DNA from: an uncultured Cohaesibacter sp.
GTDB taxonomy: Bacteria; Pseudomonadota; Alphaproteobacteria; Rhizobiales; Cohaesibacteraceae
Reading direction: 5' to 3'
Assembly (NCBI RefSeq): GCF_963666525.1
Contig: NZ_OY762905.1
Location: 1,419,331 to 1,483,330, forward strand
DNA length: 64,000 bases
Shown: piece after piece, positions 53,487 through 63,121 of the stretch
How the letters are laid out: each line of letters begins with the position of its first letter
Numbering within the stretch: the stretch's first letter is position 1
The notes under the pieces: generated by a model
Told to the model about the DNA's origin: nothing
What the model saw: only the letters and a program-made list of their open reading frames with translations
The model's database searches: none
Program-made: the position numbers and the translations under genes

Positions 53487-56018
53487 ATGGCTTCTCAGTA
53501 TTCTTCGATTATGAACATGATTCCCGCACAGAATGCCAAGGCGAGCTACGCCTCGCGCGGTTTCGGGGACACGCAAGCCAAAAACAGTTCCAACGCTCAG
53601 GACACCAGCTCCTCCTTCGAGAGCCACCTCAAAAGCGAGACCGTACGGCAGGACACCCGTTCAGAGCGCAGCAACGCGGCCGACTCCGGGCAGATCCGCA
53701 ATGTTCGAGGAACCGAGGCCGCGCGCAGCGAACGTCAGACCGCCACCCACCGCGCTGCATCGGAAACCAAGGCAGACAATCGCTCCCAGAGAGCAGACCG
53801 TACGGATGCGTCACCAGAAGCGCCAGCAGAGCCATCCAGCGCGAATGACGACAGCGCAACGGCAACCGTGCCAGCATCCGAAACGGCAGCAGCTCCGGCA
53901 GAGACGACCGCCACTGACACGAGGTCCGAACCGGCGCCTGAGGAGACTGTCGCAGATGCCGGGGATAGTTCCGGCGAAACGCAAGTCGCCACTCTGCAAC
54001 CGGAAAACCTCCCGCAAACGGGCGACCTGCCCACGCCCGATGACCAGATGGTTGCACCCCCGGCTCCACCGTTGGCTCCCACTGTGCCTGACGATTCTGA
54101 GGCAATGGATGCAACAACCGATGGAACCGGTGATGCGATCGCCTCTGACTCTGAAGCCTCGGATGCCGTAGCGGCACCAGCCGACGACACACCGGACGTG
54201 TCAGCGGACGATCAGGACGTTGCCGAGGACACACCTCCGCCGATGCCAACCATGGCTCCGGTCGCAGGCATGCCTGGGGCTGTTCCTCCTCCAATTGTGG
54301 CCGATGCAGACAGCAGTAATCAGACTGTAGAGGCCCAGCCGTCCGCGCCAGTCCCTCCAAGGGCTCCACTTGAAGACGGAGCAGAGGCCAGCGGCGCTGC
54401 CGAACAGGCTGCCAATACACCAGAAAGCTCCGACGGCCAGTCAACAGACCAACCATCCGTGACAGCAGCATCCGGAACAGGCGCCGGATCGGTTGACGCA
54501 GCTGCATTGCCGGACGCTCCTCAGCCTGTCATACCGCCGATGGCCGAGGATGCTGCCAGCGCAGTTGGCAATGATCAGCAGCCACCGCTGATGCCGCCTC
54601 TTGAAGGGAGCGAGGCCGGCGCAGCCAACATCACGGACAGCGCTGCAACGCAAGTGAACGAAAGCACTGTAGCCTCCAGCACGGATGCTCGCGATGTTGA
54701 CGCGACGTCAACAAGTGAAGCTGCCACGGAAACGGAACTGGCATCCGCCGCACCGTCCAGTATCGATACGGTCGACGCAACAGCTGCGCCCACCGGGACC
54801 AGGGCCACTGATGCTGCCGCGGCAGACACCGGACCTGCTCCTGCTGAAGCTCCGCTCAAACCGGCTCCGAAAGCCAGCGAGCAACCGGACGACGCAATGG
54901 ACGCCATCGCTTCCAGCCAGACGGCAGAAGAGACGACCGACACGGCAGCCGTTGCCGTCAGCGATGAGGCGCCGGTTGCCGACGCCGAAGCATCTGACGA
55001 CTCCCGGAGCATCGACGGGCACAAACACCAGCCACAAGCGGATTCAGCCAAAGCCGATGCTGCCGTCATGGCCGCAGCAGCAGCCAAGGCTGACGGTGCA
55101 GAAGTGGATGCTGGCACCGATACCGAAGCAGAGACAGCAAAGACAAATGTCACTGCTGCACAGCAGGCTCAGGTCGGATCAACCGCAGAAGCGGGTGCTC
55201 AGATTGCCAAGGCTCAGGGCCGGCAGACCGCCGATGGTCAGCAGCAACCGGCCACTCCGCCCGCACAGGCCAACCAGACCGCACAGACCAACGCCACCGG
55301 CTCGCAAACCCGGTCTGAGGTCCCGAGTGCCAACGCCAACAGTGATGCAGCCGAAACCAAGCCAGAAGAAAGCCGGAGTGCCGCCCGCAACGCTCCAAAG
55401 GGCGAGGCCTTTTCCAAGATGATGGCCATGGTGGACGACAAGGCGACGATCACCACAAACAGCACCGGCGCCTCTGATCTGACATCCTCGACAATGGCGA
55501 CCGCCAGCTCTACCGTACGCCTGACCAGCATGGACGGCCTTGCTCAGACCGGTCAGACCGCCCAGCAGATCAGCCTTGCCAATTCCAATGCAATTGCGGC
55601 GGAAATCTCTAAATTCGCTCGAAAAGGCGAGACCCGTTTCGAAATCCGCCTCGACCCGGCAGATCTTGGCAAGATCGATGTGCGCATGACCATCGGATCG
55701 GATGGCCACACCCGCACCCACCTCTATGTCGAGCGGCCCGAGACCCTCGACATGCTGATGCGGGACCAGCGGTTCCTGGAGCGCAGCCTGCAGCAGAGCG
55801 GCGTCAACCTGCAGAACCAGAGCCTCGATTACTCCCTGATGGATCAGGGCAATCAGGGCTGGCAGATGGCCGGGCAGGATCAATCCGCCTATGAGCAGGA
55901 CTATTCGGATCAATCCTCGGCGACCGAAGAATCCGACGACACCACAATATCAGCACCTCAGACCTCCCGCTATGCCGCGCGTTATGTCGCGACCGGCGGC
56001 CTGAACCTGGTAATCTGA
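53487..56018 (+). CDS. fliK: Flagellar hook-length control protein FliK
   Basis: FliK measures hook length and switches export from hook to filament subunits. The 843-residue protein is unusually large and of low complexity: about residues 90-690 are dominated by Ala, Thr, Asp, Glu, Pro and Ser, with almost no aromatic residues, as expected of an unfolded ruler. The C-terminal Flg_hook domain (about 705-795) is conserved: RKGETRFEIRLDPADLGKID, then LYVERPETLDMLMRDQRF. Many shadow frames on both strands come from this biased composition. The ATG at 53487 is chosen because GAGG lies six bases upstream; a GTG precedes it in frame. It is followed by flgD. Confidence 0.9.
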   Translation: MASQYSSIMNMIPAQNAKASYASRGFGDTQAKNSSNAQDTSSSFESHLKSETVRQDTRSERSNAADSGQIRNVRGTEAARSERQTATHRAASETKADNRSQRADRTDASPEAPAEPSSANDDSATATVPASETAAAPAETTATDTRSEPAPEETVADAGDSSGETQVATLQPENLPQTGDLPTPDDQMVAPPAPPLAPTVPDDSEAMDATTDGTGDAIASDSEASDAVAAPADDTPDVSADDQDVAEDTPPPMPTMAPVAGMPGAVPPPIVADADSSNQTVEAQPSAPVPPRAPLEDGAEASGAAEQAANTPESSDGQSTDQPSVTAASGTGAGSVDAAALPDAPQPVIPPMAEDAASAVGNDQQPPLMPPLEGSEAGAANITDSAATQVNESTVASSTDARDVDATSTSEAATETELASAAPSSIDTVDATAAPTGTRATDAAAADTGPAPAEAPLKPAPKASEQPDDAMDAIASSQTAEETTDTAAVAVSDEAPVADAEASDDSRSIDGHKHQPQADSAKADAAVMAAAAAKADGAEVDAGTDTEAETAKTNVTAAQQAQVGSTAEAGAQIAKAQGRQTADGQQQPATPPAQANQTAQTNATGSQTRSEVPSANANSDAAETKPEESRSAARNAPKGEAFSKMMAMVDDKATITTNSTGASDLTSSTMATASSTVRLTSMDGLAQTGQTAQQISLANSNAIAAEISKFARKGETRFEIRLDPADLGKIDVRMTIGSDGHTRTHLYVERPETLDMLMRDQRFLERSLQQSGVNLQNQSLDYSLMDQGNQGWQMAGQDQSAYEQDYSDQSSATEESDDTTISAPQTSRYAARYVATGGLNLVI

Positions 56019-56040
56019 TCTCGCATTGGGAGACATGACG

Positions 56041-56712
56041 ATGACCTCTATCGGATCCATCGCCTCGCAAGCCGTTACAAGCGCGTCCACAGACAACACG
56101 AATCTCATCCAGAACTATGAGACCTTTCTGACCGTGCTGACCACGCAGCTTCAACATCAGGACCCCATGGACCCCATGGATTCCAGTCAGTTCACCCAGC
56201 AGCTGGTTCAGTTTTCCAGCGTCGAGCAGCAGATCAAGTCCAACGAGCAGCTTGAGAATCTTGCCAGCATGATGACTTCGTCCAATGCGCTCGGTGTTCT
56301 CAATTTCGTCGGCACGACAGTCAAGGTTGATGGCGCCCAGGGGCATCTTAACAGCTACGGCTCGACAACCTACACCTTCACGGCGGACAATGCCGGCACG
56401 GCCGACATAACCATTCGCAACGCCAACGGCGAAGTTGTCTACACCCGCAGCGGTGTCAGCATCGAGGAAGGGGAGCAAACCTTCAACTGGAGCGGAACCG
56501 ACAACTCAGGCAACCGGCTGCCCAATGGCACCTACACGATCAACTTCGACGCCATGAACGATGAGGGTGTAGCAGAAATCAACTTCGACACCGATATGGT
56601 CGGCGTGGTGACGGATGTCGATCTGTCGTCCGCAGTTCCGATGCTGATCGTCAACGGCCAGTCCATTCAGACATCGCAAATCAAGTCAGTTGGCATCGAG
56701 GCAAGCTCCTGA
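56041..56712 (+). CDS. flgD: Flagellar hook capping protein FlgD
   Basis: FlgD forms the cap under which hook subunits assemble. The 223-residue protein has the N-terminal export and capping region NYETFLTVLTTQLQHQDPMD, followed by QFTQQLVQFSSVEQQIKSNE, and C-terminal tudor and FN3-like folds containing FNWSGTDNSGNRLPNGTYTI. The ATG at 56041 has GGGAG eight bases upstream; ATG 56035 is too close to it. It follows fliK by 22 bases, and the pair forms a hook-assembly unit. Confidence 0.93.
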   Translation: MTSIGSIASQAVTSASTDNTNLIQNYETFLTVLTTQLQHQDPMDPMDSSQFTQQLVQFSSVEQQIKSNEQLENLASMMTSSNALGVLNFVGTTVKVDGAQGHLNSYGSTTYTFTADNAGTADITIRNANGEVVYTRSGVSIEEGEQTFNWSGTDNSGNRLPNGTYTINFDAMNDEGVAEINFDTDMVGVVTDVDLSSAVPMLIVNGQSIQTSQIKSVGIEASS

Positions 56713-56739
56713 CAATGAACCGCCCATAGCCGGGATCGC

Positions 56740-56762
56740 GGCGATCCTTCGCAAGGATCGCC
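56740..56762. repeat. Hairpin after flgD
   Basis: A perfect 10-base stem (GGCGATCCTT with AAGGATCGCC) with a CGC loop stands 28 bases after flgD. There is no U-tract, so it may protect the 3' end or terminate only weakly. Confidence 0.5.
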
Positions 56763-57009
56763 AGCCCCTCTTGCCCAAAACCATTGCAGAGTGCATGACT
56801 TGCGGACGGCCCAACGGGGCCGTTAACCATATTGCAAGGAAGCAGAATTTTTTATTTCACCGCTGACGCCGCAAGTCTTCTGCCGTTTTGCAAAGATCCT
56901 TTCATATTGAAAAAAACTATTACTAAAATCTATCCAGTGGTTTAGCTCTTTTTTAAAGGCATTGCCCTATGCTCGACTTTGATGAGGTCAGGTTGAGTGT
57001 GAGAGTACA

Positions 57010-57282
57010 ATGACCGATCAAATACGTGCTAGAGTAAAATACGTCATCGGCCCCGATGGGAGTCCCTTGACTGTCGCAGATCTCCCACCTGCCAATACCA
57101 GGCGCTGGGTTATCAGGCGAAAAGCCGAAGTTGTTGCTGCCGTTCGCGGTGGCCTGCTCAGCCTCGAAGAGGCTTGTCAGAAATATACTTTGACGGTTGA
57201 GGAATTTCTCAGCTGGCAGAGTTCCATCGATCAGCATGGTCTGGCAGGTCTGAGAGCAACGCGGGTTCAACAATACCGGTAG
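57010..57282 (+). CDS. sciP: SciP (DUF1153), CtrA-inhibitory cell-cycle regulator
   Basis: The 90-residue helix-turn-helix protein contains ARVKYVIGPDGSPLTVADLP, NTRRWVIRRKAEVVAAVR, LSLEEACQKYTLTVEEFLSW and GLAGLRATRVQQYR, almost the full DUF1153 consensus. In Caulobacter SciP binds CtrA at its target promoters and blocks transcription late in the cell cycle. Here the gene lies between flgD and fliF, whose promoter has two CtrA boxes, so SciP probably acts on its own neighbour. A TTAA half-site at 56824 lies upstream. It is followed by a good terminator. Confidence 0.93.
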   Translation: MTDQIRARVKYVIGPDGSPLTVADLPPANTRRWVIRRKAEVVAAVRGGLLSLEEACQKYTLTVEEFLSWQSSIDQHGLAGLRATRVQQYR

Positions 57283-57320
57283 GAATTTGCAGCGAGCAAG
57301 ACTTTCTGCAGGTCAAAACG

Positions 57321-57352
57321 AAAAGGTCGAGGGTCCGCCCTCGGCCTTTTTT
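57321..57352 (+). terminator. Intrinsic terminator after sciP
   Basis: A stem of GGTCGAGGG with CCCTCGGCC (one wobble pair), flanked by an A-run and followed by six T, ends the sciP transcript before the fliF promoter region. Confidence 0.8.
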
Positions 57353-57539
57353 CATTGCCGGCACAACCGCTCTGCCCTTTAGCGTCCAGCACAGCAAATC
57401 ACCAATCAGCACAATTACTTATCACCTCTCTTTACGCACCGCGCCAGGAACTCCAATTCCAACATCCCACAGGAAATCATGCCCTTATTTGATTTTTTCT
57501 CGGGAAATAGTTGGGTATTTGGACATGCAAATTGAGCCG

Positions 57540-57554
57540 TTAACCTTTCGTTAA
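57540..57554. promoter_or_regulatory. CtrA box 1 upstream of fliF
   Basis: TTAA-CCTTTCG-TTAA is an exact match to the CtrA consensus TTAA-N7-TTAA. It is 87 bases before the fliF start. Confidence 0.8.
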
Positions 57555-57562
57555 CCAAACCC

Positions 57563-57577
57563 TTAACATCTTGTTAA
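57563..57577. promoter_or_regulatory. CtrA box 2 upstream of fliF
   Basis: TTAA-CATCTTG-TTAA is a second exact CtrA consensus site, 23 bases from the first centre to centre, so about two helical turns apart on the same DNA face. CtrA is the master regulator that activates early flagellar operons in many alphaproteobacteria. Confidence 0.8.
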
Positions 57578-57640
57578 CCATCTCCTAGGAAAATATTGCC
57601 TAGTGATTTGGTGCATCTCTAAAACGACAAGGCTAATGGT

Positions 57641-59281
57641 GTGAACGGAATATTCGACTTCTTCAAAACGCTCGGCCCCGCCCGTCTGGCTGCGATGGGG
57701 GTGGTGACCGCCGTTTTGATCGGATTCTTCGCCTTCATCATGATGCGGGTGAGCGAACCGACCCTTTCACCGCTCTACACAGACCTGTCGTTCGAAGATT
57801 CCATCCAGATCACCAAGCTGCTCGATGCCCAGAACATCAAACACGAAGTCCTTGATGAAGGGGCCGTCATTCTGGCGCCGAAAGAAGACATCGTCAAACT
57901 GCGCATGCAGCTGGCCGAAAGCGGCCTGCCGACCGGCGGCAACGTCGGCTACGAGATTTTTGACAAGACCGAAACCCTTGGCACCACGAGCTTCATTCAG
58001 AATGTGAACCATCTGCGCGCCCTCGAAGGCGAGCTGTCCCGCTCCATCCGCACCATCCGCAATGTGCGTCAGGCCCGGGTTCACCTCGTCATGCCGAAAG
58101 GCGAGCTGTTCAAACGCGACCAGAAGCAGCCGACCGCCTCGATCGCCGTCAAGCTGCAGGGCAATCTGAACACCGCGCAGATTCAGGCAATCCAGCATCT
58201 GGTCGGTTCCGCCGTTGAAGGGCTGGACCCGGAAAACGTGACCATCGTCGACGAACGGGGCCGCCTGCTGGCATCCGGTCGCGGCAATGACGAAAGCTAC
58301 ATGTCCGCCCACATGGAAGAACGGCAGGTTCAGCTTGAAAACCGCTTGCGCAGCCAGGTTGACGAGATCGTTTCCTCGATCGTTGGCCAGGGCCGGACCC
58401 GCATCGAAGTCGCAGCCGAGATGAACTTCAACAAGGTCACGGAAACCAACGATCTTTACGACCCGGATGGTCAGGTGGTCCGCTCCACCCAGAGCCGCAC
58501 GGAAAATGCCAACAGCAAGGACCAGGAAAGCAATGCCGGCGTAACGGTTGGCAATCAGCTGCCTGATGCCAACGCCAATGACCAGCCAGCCGGTTCGCAG
58601 GAAAATTCCGCAACGACGGAAGAGCTGGTCAATTATGAAATCTCGCGCAAGACCACGACGGAAGTCATTCAGGGCGGTCGCATCGAGCGCCTTTCTGTCG
58701 CCGTGCTGGTTGACGGCACCTACGAGAAGAACGCCAACGGCGAACTGGTCTATACCCCGAGGACGCCAGCAGAGCTGGAACAGATCGCAACGCTGGTTCG
58801 TTCCGCAGTCGGCTTTGATCAGACACGCGGCGACAAGGTTGAAGTGATCAACCTGCAGTTTGCCGAAAGTCCGCAGACAGTATTTGACGAAACGGGCGAT
58901 GAGCTGTTTGCGTTTACCAAAGATGACTACATGCGCTTTACGGAACTGGGCGTCATGTTCATCATGACCCTGCTCGTCCTGTTCATGGTCGTTCGTCCGC
59001 TGATGAAACGCATGTTCGACAAGAGTGATGACCAGAAAGACGATCTGGATGTCATCATCGGTCCGGATGGCGTCGCCATGATCAAGGGTGAGAGCGGAGC
59101 GCTGATCCCGGCACCGCATGGTGACGATGATGCAAAGCATCCGACAATGCATGCCATTGAACTGGCACAGCTGCAGGGCGCCCTGCAGGCAGACACACTG
59201 ATCAAGGTCGGCGATCTGGTCAAAGAAAACCCTGAAGAAGCAGCCAAGATCATCCGTCTCTGGTTGCAGGATGCAGCGTGA
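57641..59281 (+). CDS. fliF: Flagellar MS-ring protein FliF
   Basis: FliF forms the MS ring in the inner membrane, the first structure of the flagellar basal body. The 546-residue protein has an N-terminal helix (about residues 18-38), the periplasmic ring-building part ([40 protein letters not shown]), a variable asparagine-rich stretch near 300-330, a second helix (about 432-452) and a C-terminal FliG-binding tail ending [13 protein letters not shown]. The start codon is GTG. Two CtrA boxes lie upstream. It overlaps the fliG reading frame region by a few bases and heads fliF-G-H-N-flbD-flhA. Confidence 0.96.
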   Translation: MNGIFDFFKTLGPARLAAMGVVTAVLIGFFAFIMMRVSEPTLSPLYTDLSFEDSIQITKLLDAQNIKHEVLDEGAVILAPKEDIVKLRMQLAESGLPTGGNVGYEIFDKTETLGTTSFIQNVNHLRALEGELSRSIRTIRNVRQARVHLVMPKGELFKRDQKQPTASIAVKLQGNLNTAQIQAIQHLVGSAVEGLDPENVTIVDERGRLLASGRGNDESYMSAHMEERQVQLENRLRSQVDEIVSSIVGQGRTRIEVAAEMNFNKVTETNDLYDPDGQVVRSTQSRTENANSKDQESNAGVTVGNQLPDANANDQPAGSQENSATTEELVNYEISRKTTTEVIQGGRIERLSVAVLVDGTYEKNANGELVYTPRTPAELEQIATLVRSAVGFDQTRGDKVEVINLQFAESPQTVFDETGDELFAFTKDDYMRFTELGVMFIMTLLVLFMVVRPLMKRMFDKSDDQKDDLDVIIGPDGVAMIKGESGALIPAPHGDDDAKHPTMHAIELAQLQGALQADTLIKVGDLVKENPEEAAKIIRLWLQDAA

Positions 59282-59289
59282 GGAAACCA

Positions 59290-60351
59290 ATGGCATCAAC
59301 CGCCCTGACCAACATGAAGAATGCCAACGCGTCCGTCTCGGAAGACCATGAGGAACGCGAACTCTCCGGCGCGGAGAAAGCCTCGATCATCCTGCTCGCT
59401 CTCGGGGACGAACATGGCGGCCCGATCTGGAGCCGGCTTGACGACATCGAAATCAAGCAGGTCTCGATCTCCATGTCCAAGCTTGGCGGCATTACGCCGA
59501 ACATGCTCGACAATCTGATCATCGAGTTCGTCTCCCGCCTGTCTTCAAAAGGCGCGGTAACGGGCAACTTTGATTCCACCGAACGCCTGCTGCTCTCCTT
59601 CCTGCCGCAGGATCGCGTCAATGCGATCATGGAAGAAATCCGCGGCCCGGCCGGTCGCAACATGTGGGAAAAACTGTCCAACGTTCAGGAGAACGTGCTG
59701 GCCAACTACCTCAAGAACGAATATCCGCAGACGGTTGCCGTGGTGCTCTCGAAGATCAAGTCAGACCACGCCGCCAAGGTGCTGTCGATCATGCCGGAAG
59801 ACTTCGGGCTCGAAGTCATCAATCGCATGCTGTCCATGGAAGCCGTGCAGAAGGAAGTGTTGGAAAAGGTCGAGCAGACCCTGCGTGTCGAATTCATGTC
59901 GAACCTGTCGACCACCCAGCGTCGTGATGCCCACGAGGTCATGGCCGACATCTTCAACAATTTCGACCGTCAGACGGAAGCCCGCCTGCTTGCAGCACTG
60001 GAAGAGGAAAACCGGGAATCGGCCGAGAAGATCAAGCAGTTGATGTTCACCTTCGAAGACCTCAGCAAGCTCGATTCGAGCGGCGTTCAGGCTCTGCTGC
60101 AGAATATCGAGAAAGATATTCTGGCGCTTGCCCTCAAGGGCGCGAACGAAACCATCCGGACCCTGTTCCTCGACAACATGTCCCAGCGCGCTGGTGCCAT
60201 GCTCAAGGAAGACATGGAAAGCATGGGGCCGGTTCGCCTGCGCGACGTCGACGAGGCACAGGGCTCCATGGTCAACATGGCCAAGGATCTTGCCGCACGC
60301 GGCGAAATTCTTATCGCCAAGGGCAACAGCGACGACGAGCTGATCTACTAG
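59290..60351 (+). CDS. fliG: Flagellar motor switch protein FliG
   Basis: FliG is the rotor protein that contacts the stator and sets rotation. The 353-residue protein has the N-terminal FliF-binding domain ([20 protein letters not shown]), the middle domain with the EHPQT-like segment [14 protein letters not shown], and the C-terminal torque domain ([40 protein letters not shown]) with the charged residues used in torque generation. The ATG at 59290 follows AGGA closely; an in-frame GTG at 59278 overlaps the fliF stop. A 108-base gap separates it from fliH. Confidence 0.95.
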   Translation: MASTALTNMKNANASVSEDHEERELSGAEKASIILLALGDEHGGPIWSRLDDIEIKQVSISMSKLGGITPNMLDNLIIEFVSRLSSKGAVTGNFDSTERLLLSFLPQDRVNAIMEEIRGPAGRNMWEKLSNVQENVLANYLKNEYPQTVAVVLSKIKSDHAAKVLSIMPEDFGLEVINRMLSMEAVQKEVLEKVEQTLRVEFMSNLSTTQRRDAHEVMADIFNNFDRQTEARLLAALEEENRESAEKIKQLMFTFEDLSKLDSSGVQALLQNIEKDILALALKGANETIRTLFLDNMSQRAGAMLKEDMESMGPVRLRDVDEAQGSMVNMAKDLAARGEILIAKGNSDDELIY

Positions 60352-60459
60352 AAAGGCTCGTCCCGAAAACAGCAGGTCGGGCTATCCGCTCAAATGGCGC
60401 ACCTACAGAATGAATGACAACCGCCCTTGATGAATTGGGCAAACCGGAATCAGTAAAGA

Positions 60460-61317
60460 ATGTCACAGGCCGCTCGCTATCTCTTCGATCTGGACTTTTC
60501 CGCACCGTCAGAACCGGTCGTTGAAGAGCAGATCGAGGAAATTCCGCCCGAACCGATGATTACGGTTGCCGAGCACGAGCGTCTGTTGGCTGAAGCAAGG
60601 GCCAAGGCCTTTGCCGAAGGCGAAGCAAAGGCACGCGACGAGCGGGAACTGATGGCCAGCGAACAACGGGTTGCTCTGGAAAAGGAAATCATCGAGGAGA
60701 TTTCGATGGTCTACACCGAGGTCGGCACCCTGATGCTGCGCCTCGAACGGGACGCCAGCAATCTGGCCTTCGCCTTCGCCTCGCGCTTTGCCGAAAAGCT
60801 CGTTGCGCAGGAACCCAAAGGCGAGATCATGGCCCTGCTCAACCAGATCCTGGCACCACTGCGCAAGACACCGCATATCTCGATCCGCCTCAATGATGCG
60901 GTCGCCGACGATGTCAAGGCCGCCGTGGACCAGCAGATGAACGAACTCGGCTTCACCGGCACCCTGACCATCCTGCCCGATCCGGCCATCATGCCCGGCG
61001 ACTGCTCGGTGGAATGGGTCGATGGCGGCATCGGTCGCAACATGCGCAGCGCCATCCGTCAGGTTGAGCAGCTGCTCACAGATCATTTCGCGCATGTACC
61101 GGAAGAACCAGAAGATCCCGAAGAACAGGAAGCCTCGGATACCGATGACGCCCAGCCCGAGGCCGGCATGACCGACGCAAACCCTGGCGATGAAGACCTT
61201 TCCGCAAGCGCCGATGAAGCTGCGGATGTCCAGGCCCCGGACGCTGCGGCCACCCCCGCCTCGGCACAAACCGAGATGGCCGCCGATGACCTTGATGCAG
61301 AGAGAGAAGAGCAATGA
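60460..61317 (+). CDS. fliH: FliH-family flagellar export regulator (FlbE-like)
   Basis: FliH binds the export ATPase FliI and brings it to the flagellar gate. The 285-residue protein shows an acidic N-terminus, an Ala/Glu-rich coiled coil (about residues 45-85; ARAKAFAEGEAKARDERELM), and a C-terminal domain with LPDPAIMPGDCSVEWVDGGI, the conserved stretch of alphaproteobacterial FliH/FlbE proteins. The last 75 residues form an acidic Asp/Glu/Ala tail. Position between fliG and fliN, as in Caulobacter, supports the name. It overlaps fliN by four bases. Confidence 0.85.
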   Translation: MSQAARYLFDLDFSAPSEPVVEEQIEEIPPEPMITVAEHERLLAEARAKAFAEGEAKARDERELMASEQRVALEKEIIEEISMVYTEVGTLMLRLERDASNLAFAFASRFAEKLVAQEPKGEIMALLNQILAPLRKTPHISIRLNDAVADDVKAAVDQQMNELGFTGTLTILPDPAIMPGDCSVEWVDGGIGRNMRSAIRQVEQLLTDHFAHVPEEPEDPEEQEASDTDDAQPEAGMTDANPGDEDLSASADEAADVQAPDAAATPASAQTEMAADDLDAEREEQ

Positions 61318-61655
61318 GTGACAAAGACAAGAATGAAGGCCTCGCTTTGCAAGAACAGAATGCCCGAGCGATTGCTGAAGCAGACTTACCTGAAGACTCC
61401 AATCAGAAGAATGCAGCCGATTTGGAAGCGGTCTTCGACGTTCCGGTCCTGGTGTCTGCCATTCTGGGTCGGGCCAAAATGCCTGTCAGCGAGTTGCTGG
61501 ATCTAGATGTCGGCAATGTGCTTGAACTTGATCGCAAGGTCGGCGAAGCCGTCGACATCTATGTGAATTCCCGCCTGGTTGCTCGCGGCGAGGTTGTCCT
61601 CGTCGAGGAGAAGCTCGGTGTGACCATGACTGAAATCATCAAATCTGAAAAATAG
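61314..61655 (+). CDS. fliN: Flagellar motor switch protein FliN
   Basis: FliN forms the lower C ring and binds FliH during export. The 113-residue protein has a variable N-terminus (about 1-40) and the SpoA domain with VFDVPVLVSAILGRAKMPVSELLDL and GEAVDIYVNSRLVARGEVVL, close to the family consensus. The start overlaps the fliH stop (ATGA). Length is typical. The flbD gene follows by 14 bases. Confidence 0.95.
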   Translation: MSDKDKNEGLALQEQNARAIAEADLPEDSNQKNAADLEAVFDVPVLVSAILGRAKMPVSELLDLDVGNVLELDRKVGEAVDIYVNSRLVARGEVVLVEEKLGVTMTEIIKSEK

Positions 61656-61669
61656 GTTGGAAGAGAAAA

Positions 61670-63043
61670 ATGCGCCTCCTTATTACCGGTACCCTCAATG
61701 GCCAGCTTTCCCAGGCAACCAAGATTGCACTGGATCGCGGTGCTCAGGTTTCCCATGCCGAAACGGCGCAAATGGCCATCAGCCACTTGCGCGCCGGGCG
61801 CGGCGCCGACCTGATGATGATCGACGTCAAGCTCGACATTGCCGGACTGATCCGCTCCCTCGAGGATGAGCGCATCACCATCCCGGTCATTGCCTGCGGC
61901 GTGGAAAATGACGCCCGCGCTGCGGTCAACGCCATCCGGGCTGGAGCAAAAGAATATATTCCTCTGCCGCCAGATCCGGAAATCATCGCTGCCGTTCTGG
62001 AAGCTGTCTCCAAGGATCAGGGCGATCTCATCCACCGTGACCCGGCGATGAGCAATGTGGTACAGCTGGCCAACCAGATTGCCCCCAGCGATGCTTCTGT
62101 TCTGATCACCGGCGAAAGCGGCACCGGCAAGGAAGTGCTGGCCAAGCACCTGCACAAGCATTCCCGTCGGGCTTCCCACCCATTCGTTTCCGTCAACTGC
62201 GCCGCCATTCCGGACAATCTTCTGGAATCGGAGCTGTTCGGCCACGAAAAGGGAGCCTTCACCGGCGCCATCGCCCGCCGTATCGGCAAGTTCGAGGAAG
62301 CCAATGGCGGCACCCTTCTGCTCGACGAAATCTCGGAAATGGACATCCGCCTGCAGGCCAAGCTGCTGCGCGCCATTCAGGAACGCGTGATCGACCGCGT
62401 TGGCGGCACCAAGCCCGTACCGGTCGACATCCGTATCATCGCGACCTCGAACCGCAATCTTGCCGATGAAGTGCGCTCTGGCAATTTCCGCGAGGATTTG
62501 CTCTTCCGCCTCAACGTCATCAACCTGCAGATTCCGCCGCTGCGCGAACGCCCGCAGGACATCGACCTGCTGGCCGCCCATTTCGCCGACAAATATGCTC
62601 AGGCCAACGGTCTGCCCCAGCGCAAGCTGAGCCAGGACTGCTACCGCCATCTGCATGCCTGCACATGGCAGGGCAACGTGCGCGAGCTGGAAAACACCAT
62701 CCACCGCGCCGTACTTCTGGCAACCGGCGTCGAGATCAGCGCTGAAGCCCTGCGCATGCCGGACGGAAGCCGCATGGACGAAACGATCATCGGCATGGCA
62801 AGCGGTCCGGCAGCCCAGGCTGTCATCGCGGCCGAAGGCGTAACGCGCACGCTGGTCGGACGCACCGTTGCCGAAGTGGAACAGGACCTCATCCTCGACA
62901 CCCTCGACCACTGCCTTGGCAACCGCACCCATGCTGCCAATATTCTTGGCATCTCCATTCGTACCCTGCGCAACAAGCTCAAGCAGTATTCGGACGAGGG
63001 AGTAGAGATCCCGATGCCCGGAGAAGCAAGACAGGCTGGTTGA
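61670..63043 (+). CDS. flbD: FlbD, sigma-54-dependent flagellar regulator
   Basis: The 457-residue NtrC-type activator switches on late flagellar genes with sigma-54. It has a receiver-like N-terminus (about 1-115), an AAA+ domain (about 125-370) with Walker [14 protein letters not shown], the sigma-54 contact loop GAFTGA, and Walker [13 protein letters not shown], and a Fis-type DNA-binding end ([20 protein letters not shown]). The receiver has an Asp near residue 52 but lacks the N-terminal acidic pair ([10 protein letters not shown]) and the conserved Lys (KEYIPLPP), as known for FlbD, which is regulated by FliX instead of simple phosphorylation. GGAAGAG precedes the ATG. Confidence 0.94.
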   Translation: MRLLITGTLNGQLSQATKIALDRGAQVSHAETAQMAISHLRAGRGADLMMIDVKLDIAGLIRSLEDERITIPVIACGVENDARAAVNAIRAGAKEYIPLPPDPEIIAAVLEAVSKDQGDLIHRDPAMSNVVQLANQIAPSDASVLITGESGTGKEVLAKHLHKHSRRASHPFVSVNCAAIPDNLLESELFGHEKGAFTGAIARRIGKFEEANGGTLLLDEISEMDIRLQAKLLRAIQERVIDRVGGTKPVPVDIRIIATSNRNLADEVRSGNFREDLLFRLNVINLQIPPLRERPQDIDLLAAHFADKYAQANGLPQRKLSQDCYRHLHACTWQGNVRELENTIHRAVLLATGVEISAEALRMPDGSRMDETIIGMASGPAAQAVIAAEGVTRTLVGRTVAEVEQDLILDTLDHCLGNRTHAANILGISIRTLRNKLKQYSDEGVEIPMPGEARQAG

Positions 63044-63121
63044 TTGAGAAAACTCCGGCTTTGGAATTGGCAAGAATCAGGAGATAAACGGTTATAAGCT
63101 CCCCCGTGATGGACCTGCTCG

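Larger units (their letters stand above)
57283..57640. other. fliF promoter region
   Basis: This 358-base spacer begins with the sciP terminator. From about 57365 it holds no frame, and it includes the two CtrA boxes at 57540-57577 directly before fliF. Confidence 0.6.

Noticed and set aside
53629..54507. Minus-strand frame opposite the repetitive part of fliK
   Set aside because: It is composed of Arg/Leu/Pro-rich sequence generated by the biased GC composition of fliK.
57767..59299. Long minus-strand frame (510 codons) opposite fliF
   Set aside because: It is an antisense shadow; fliF is unambiguous on the + strand.
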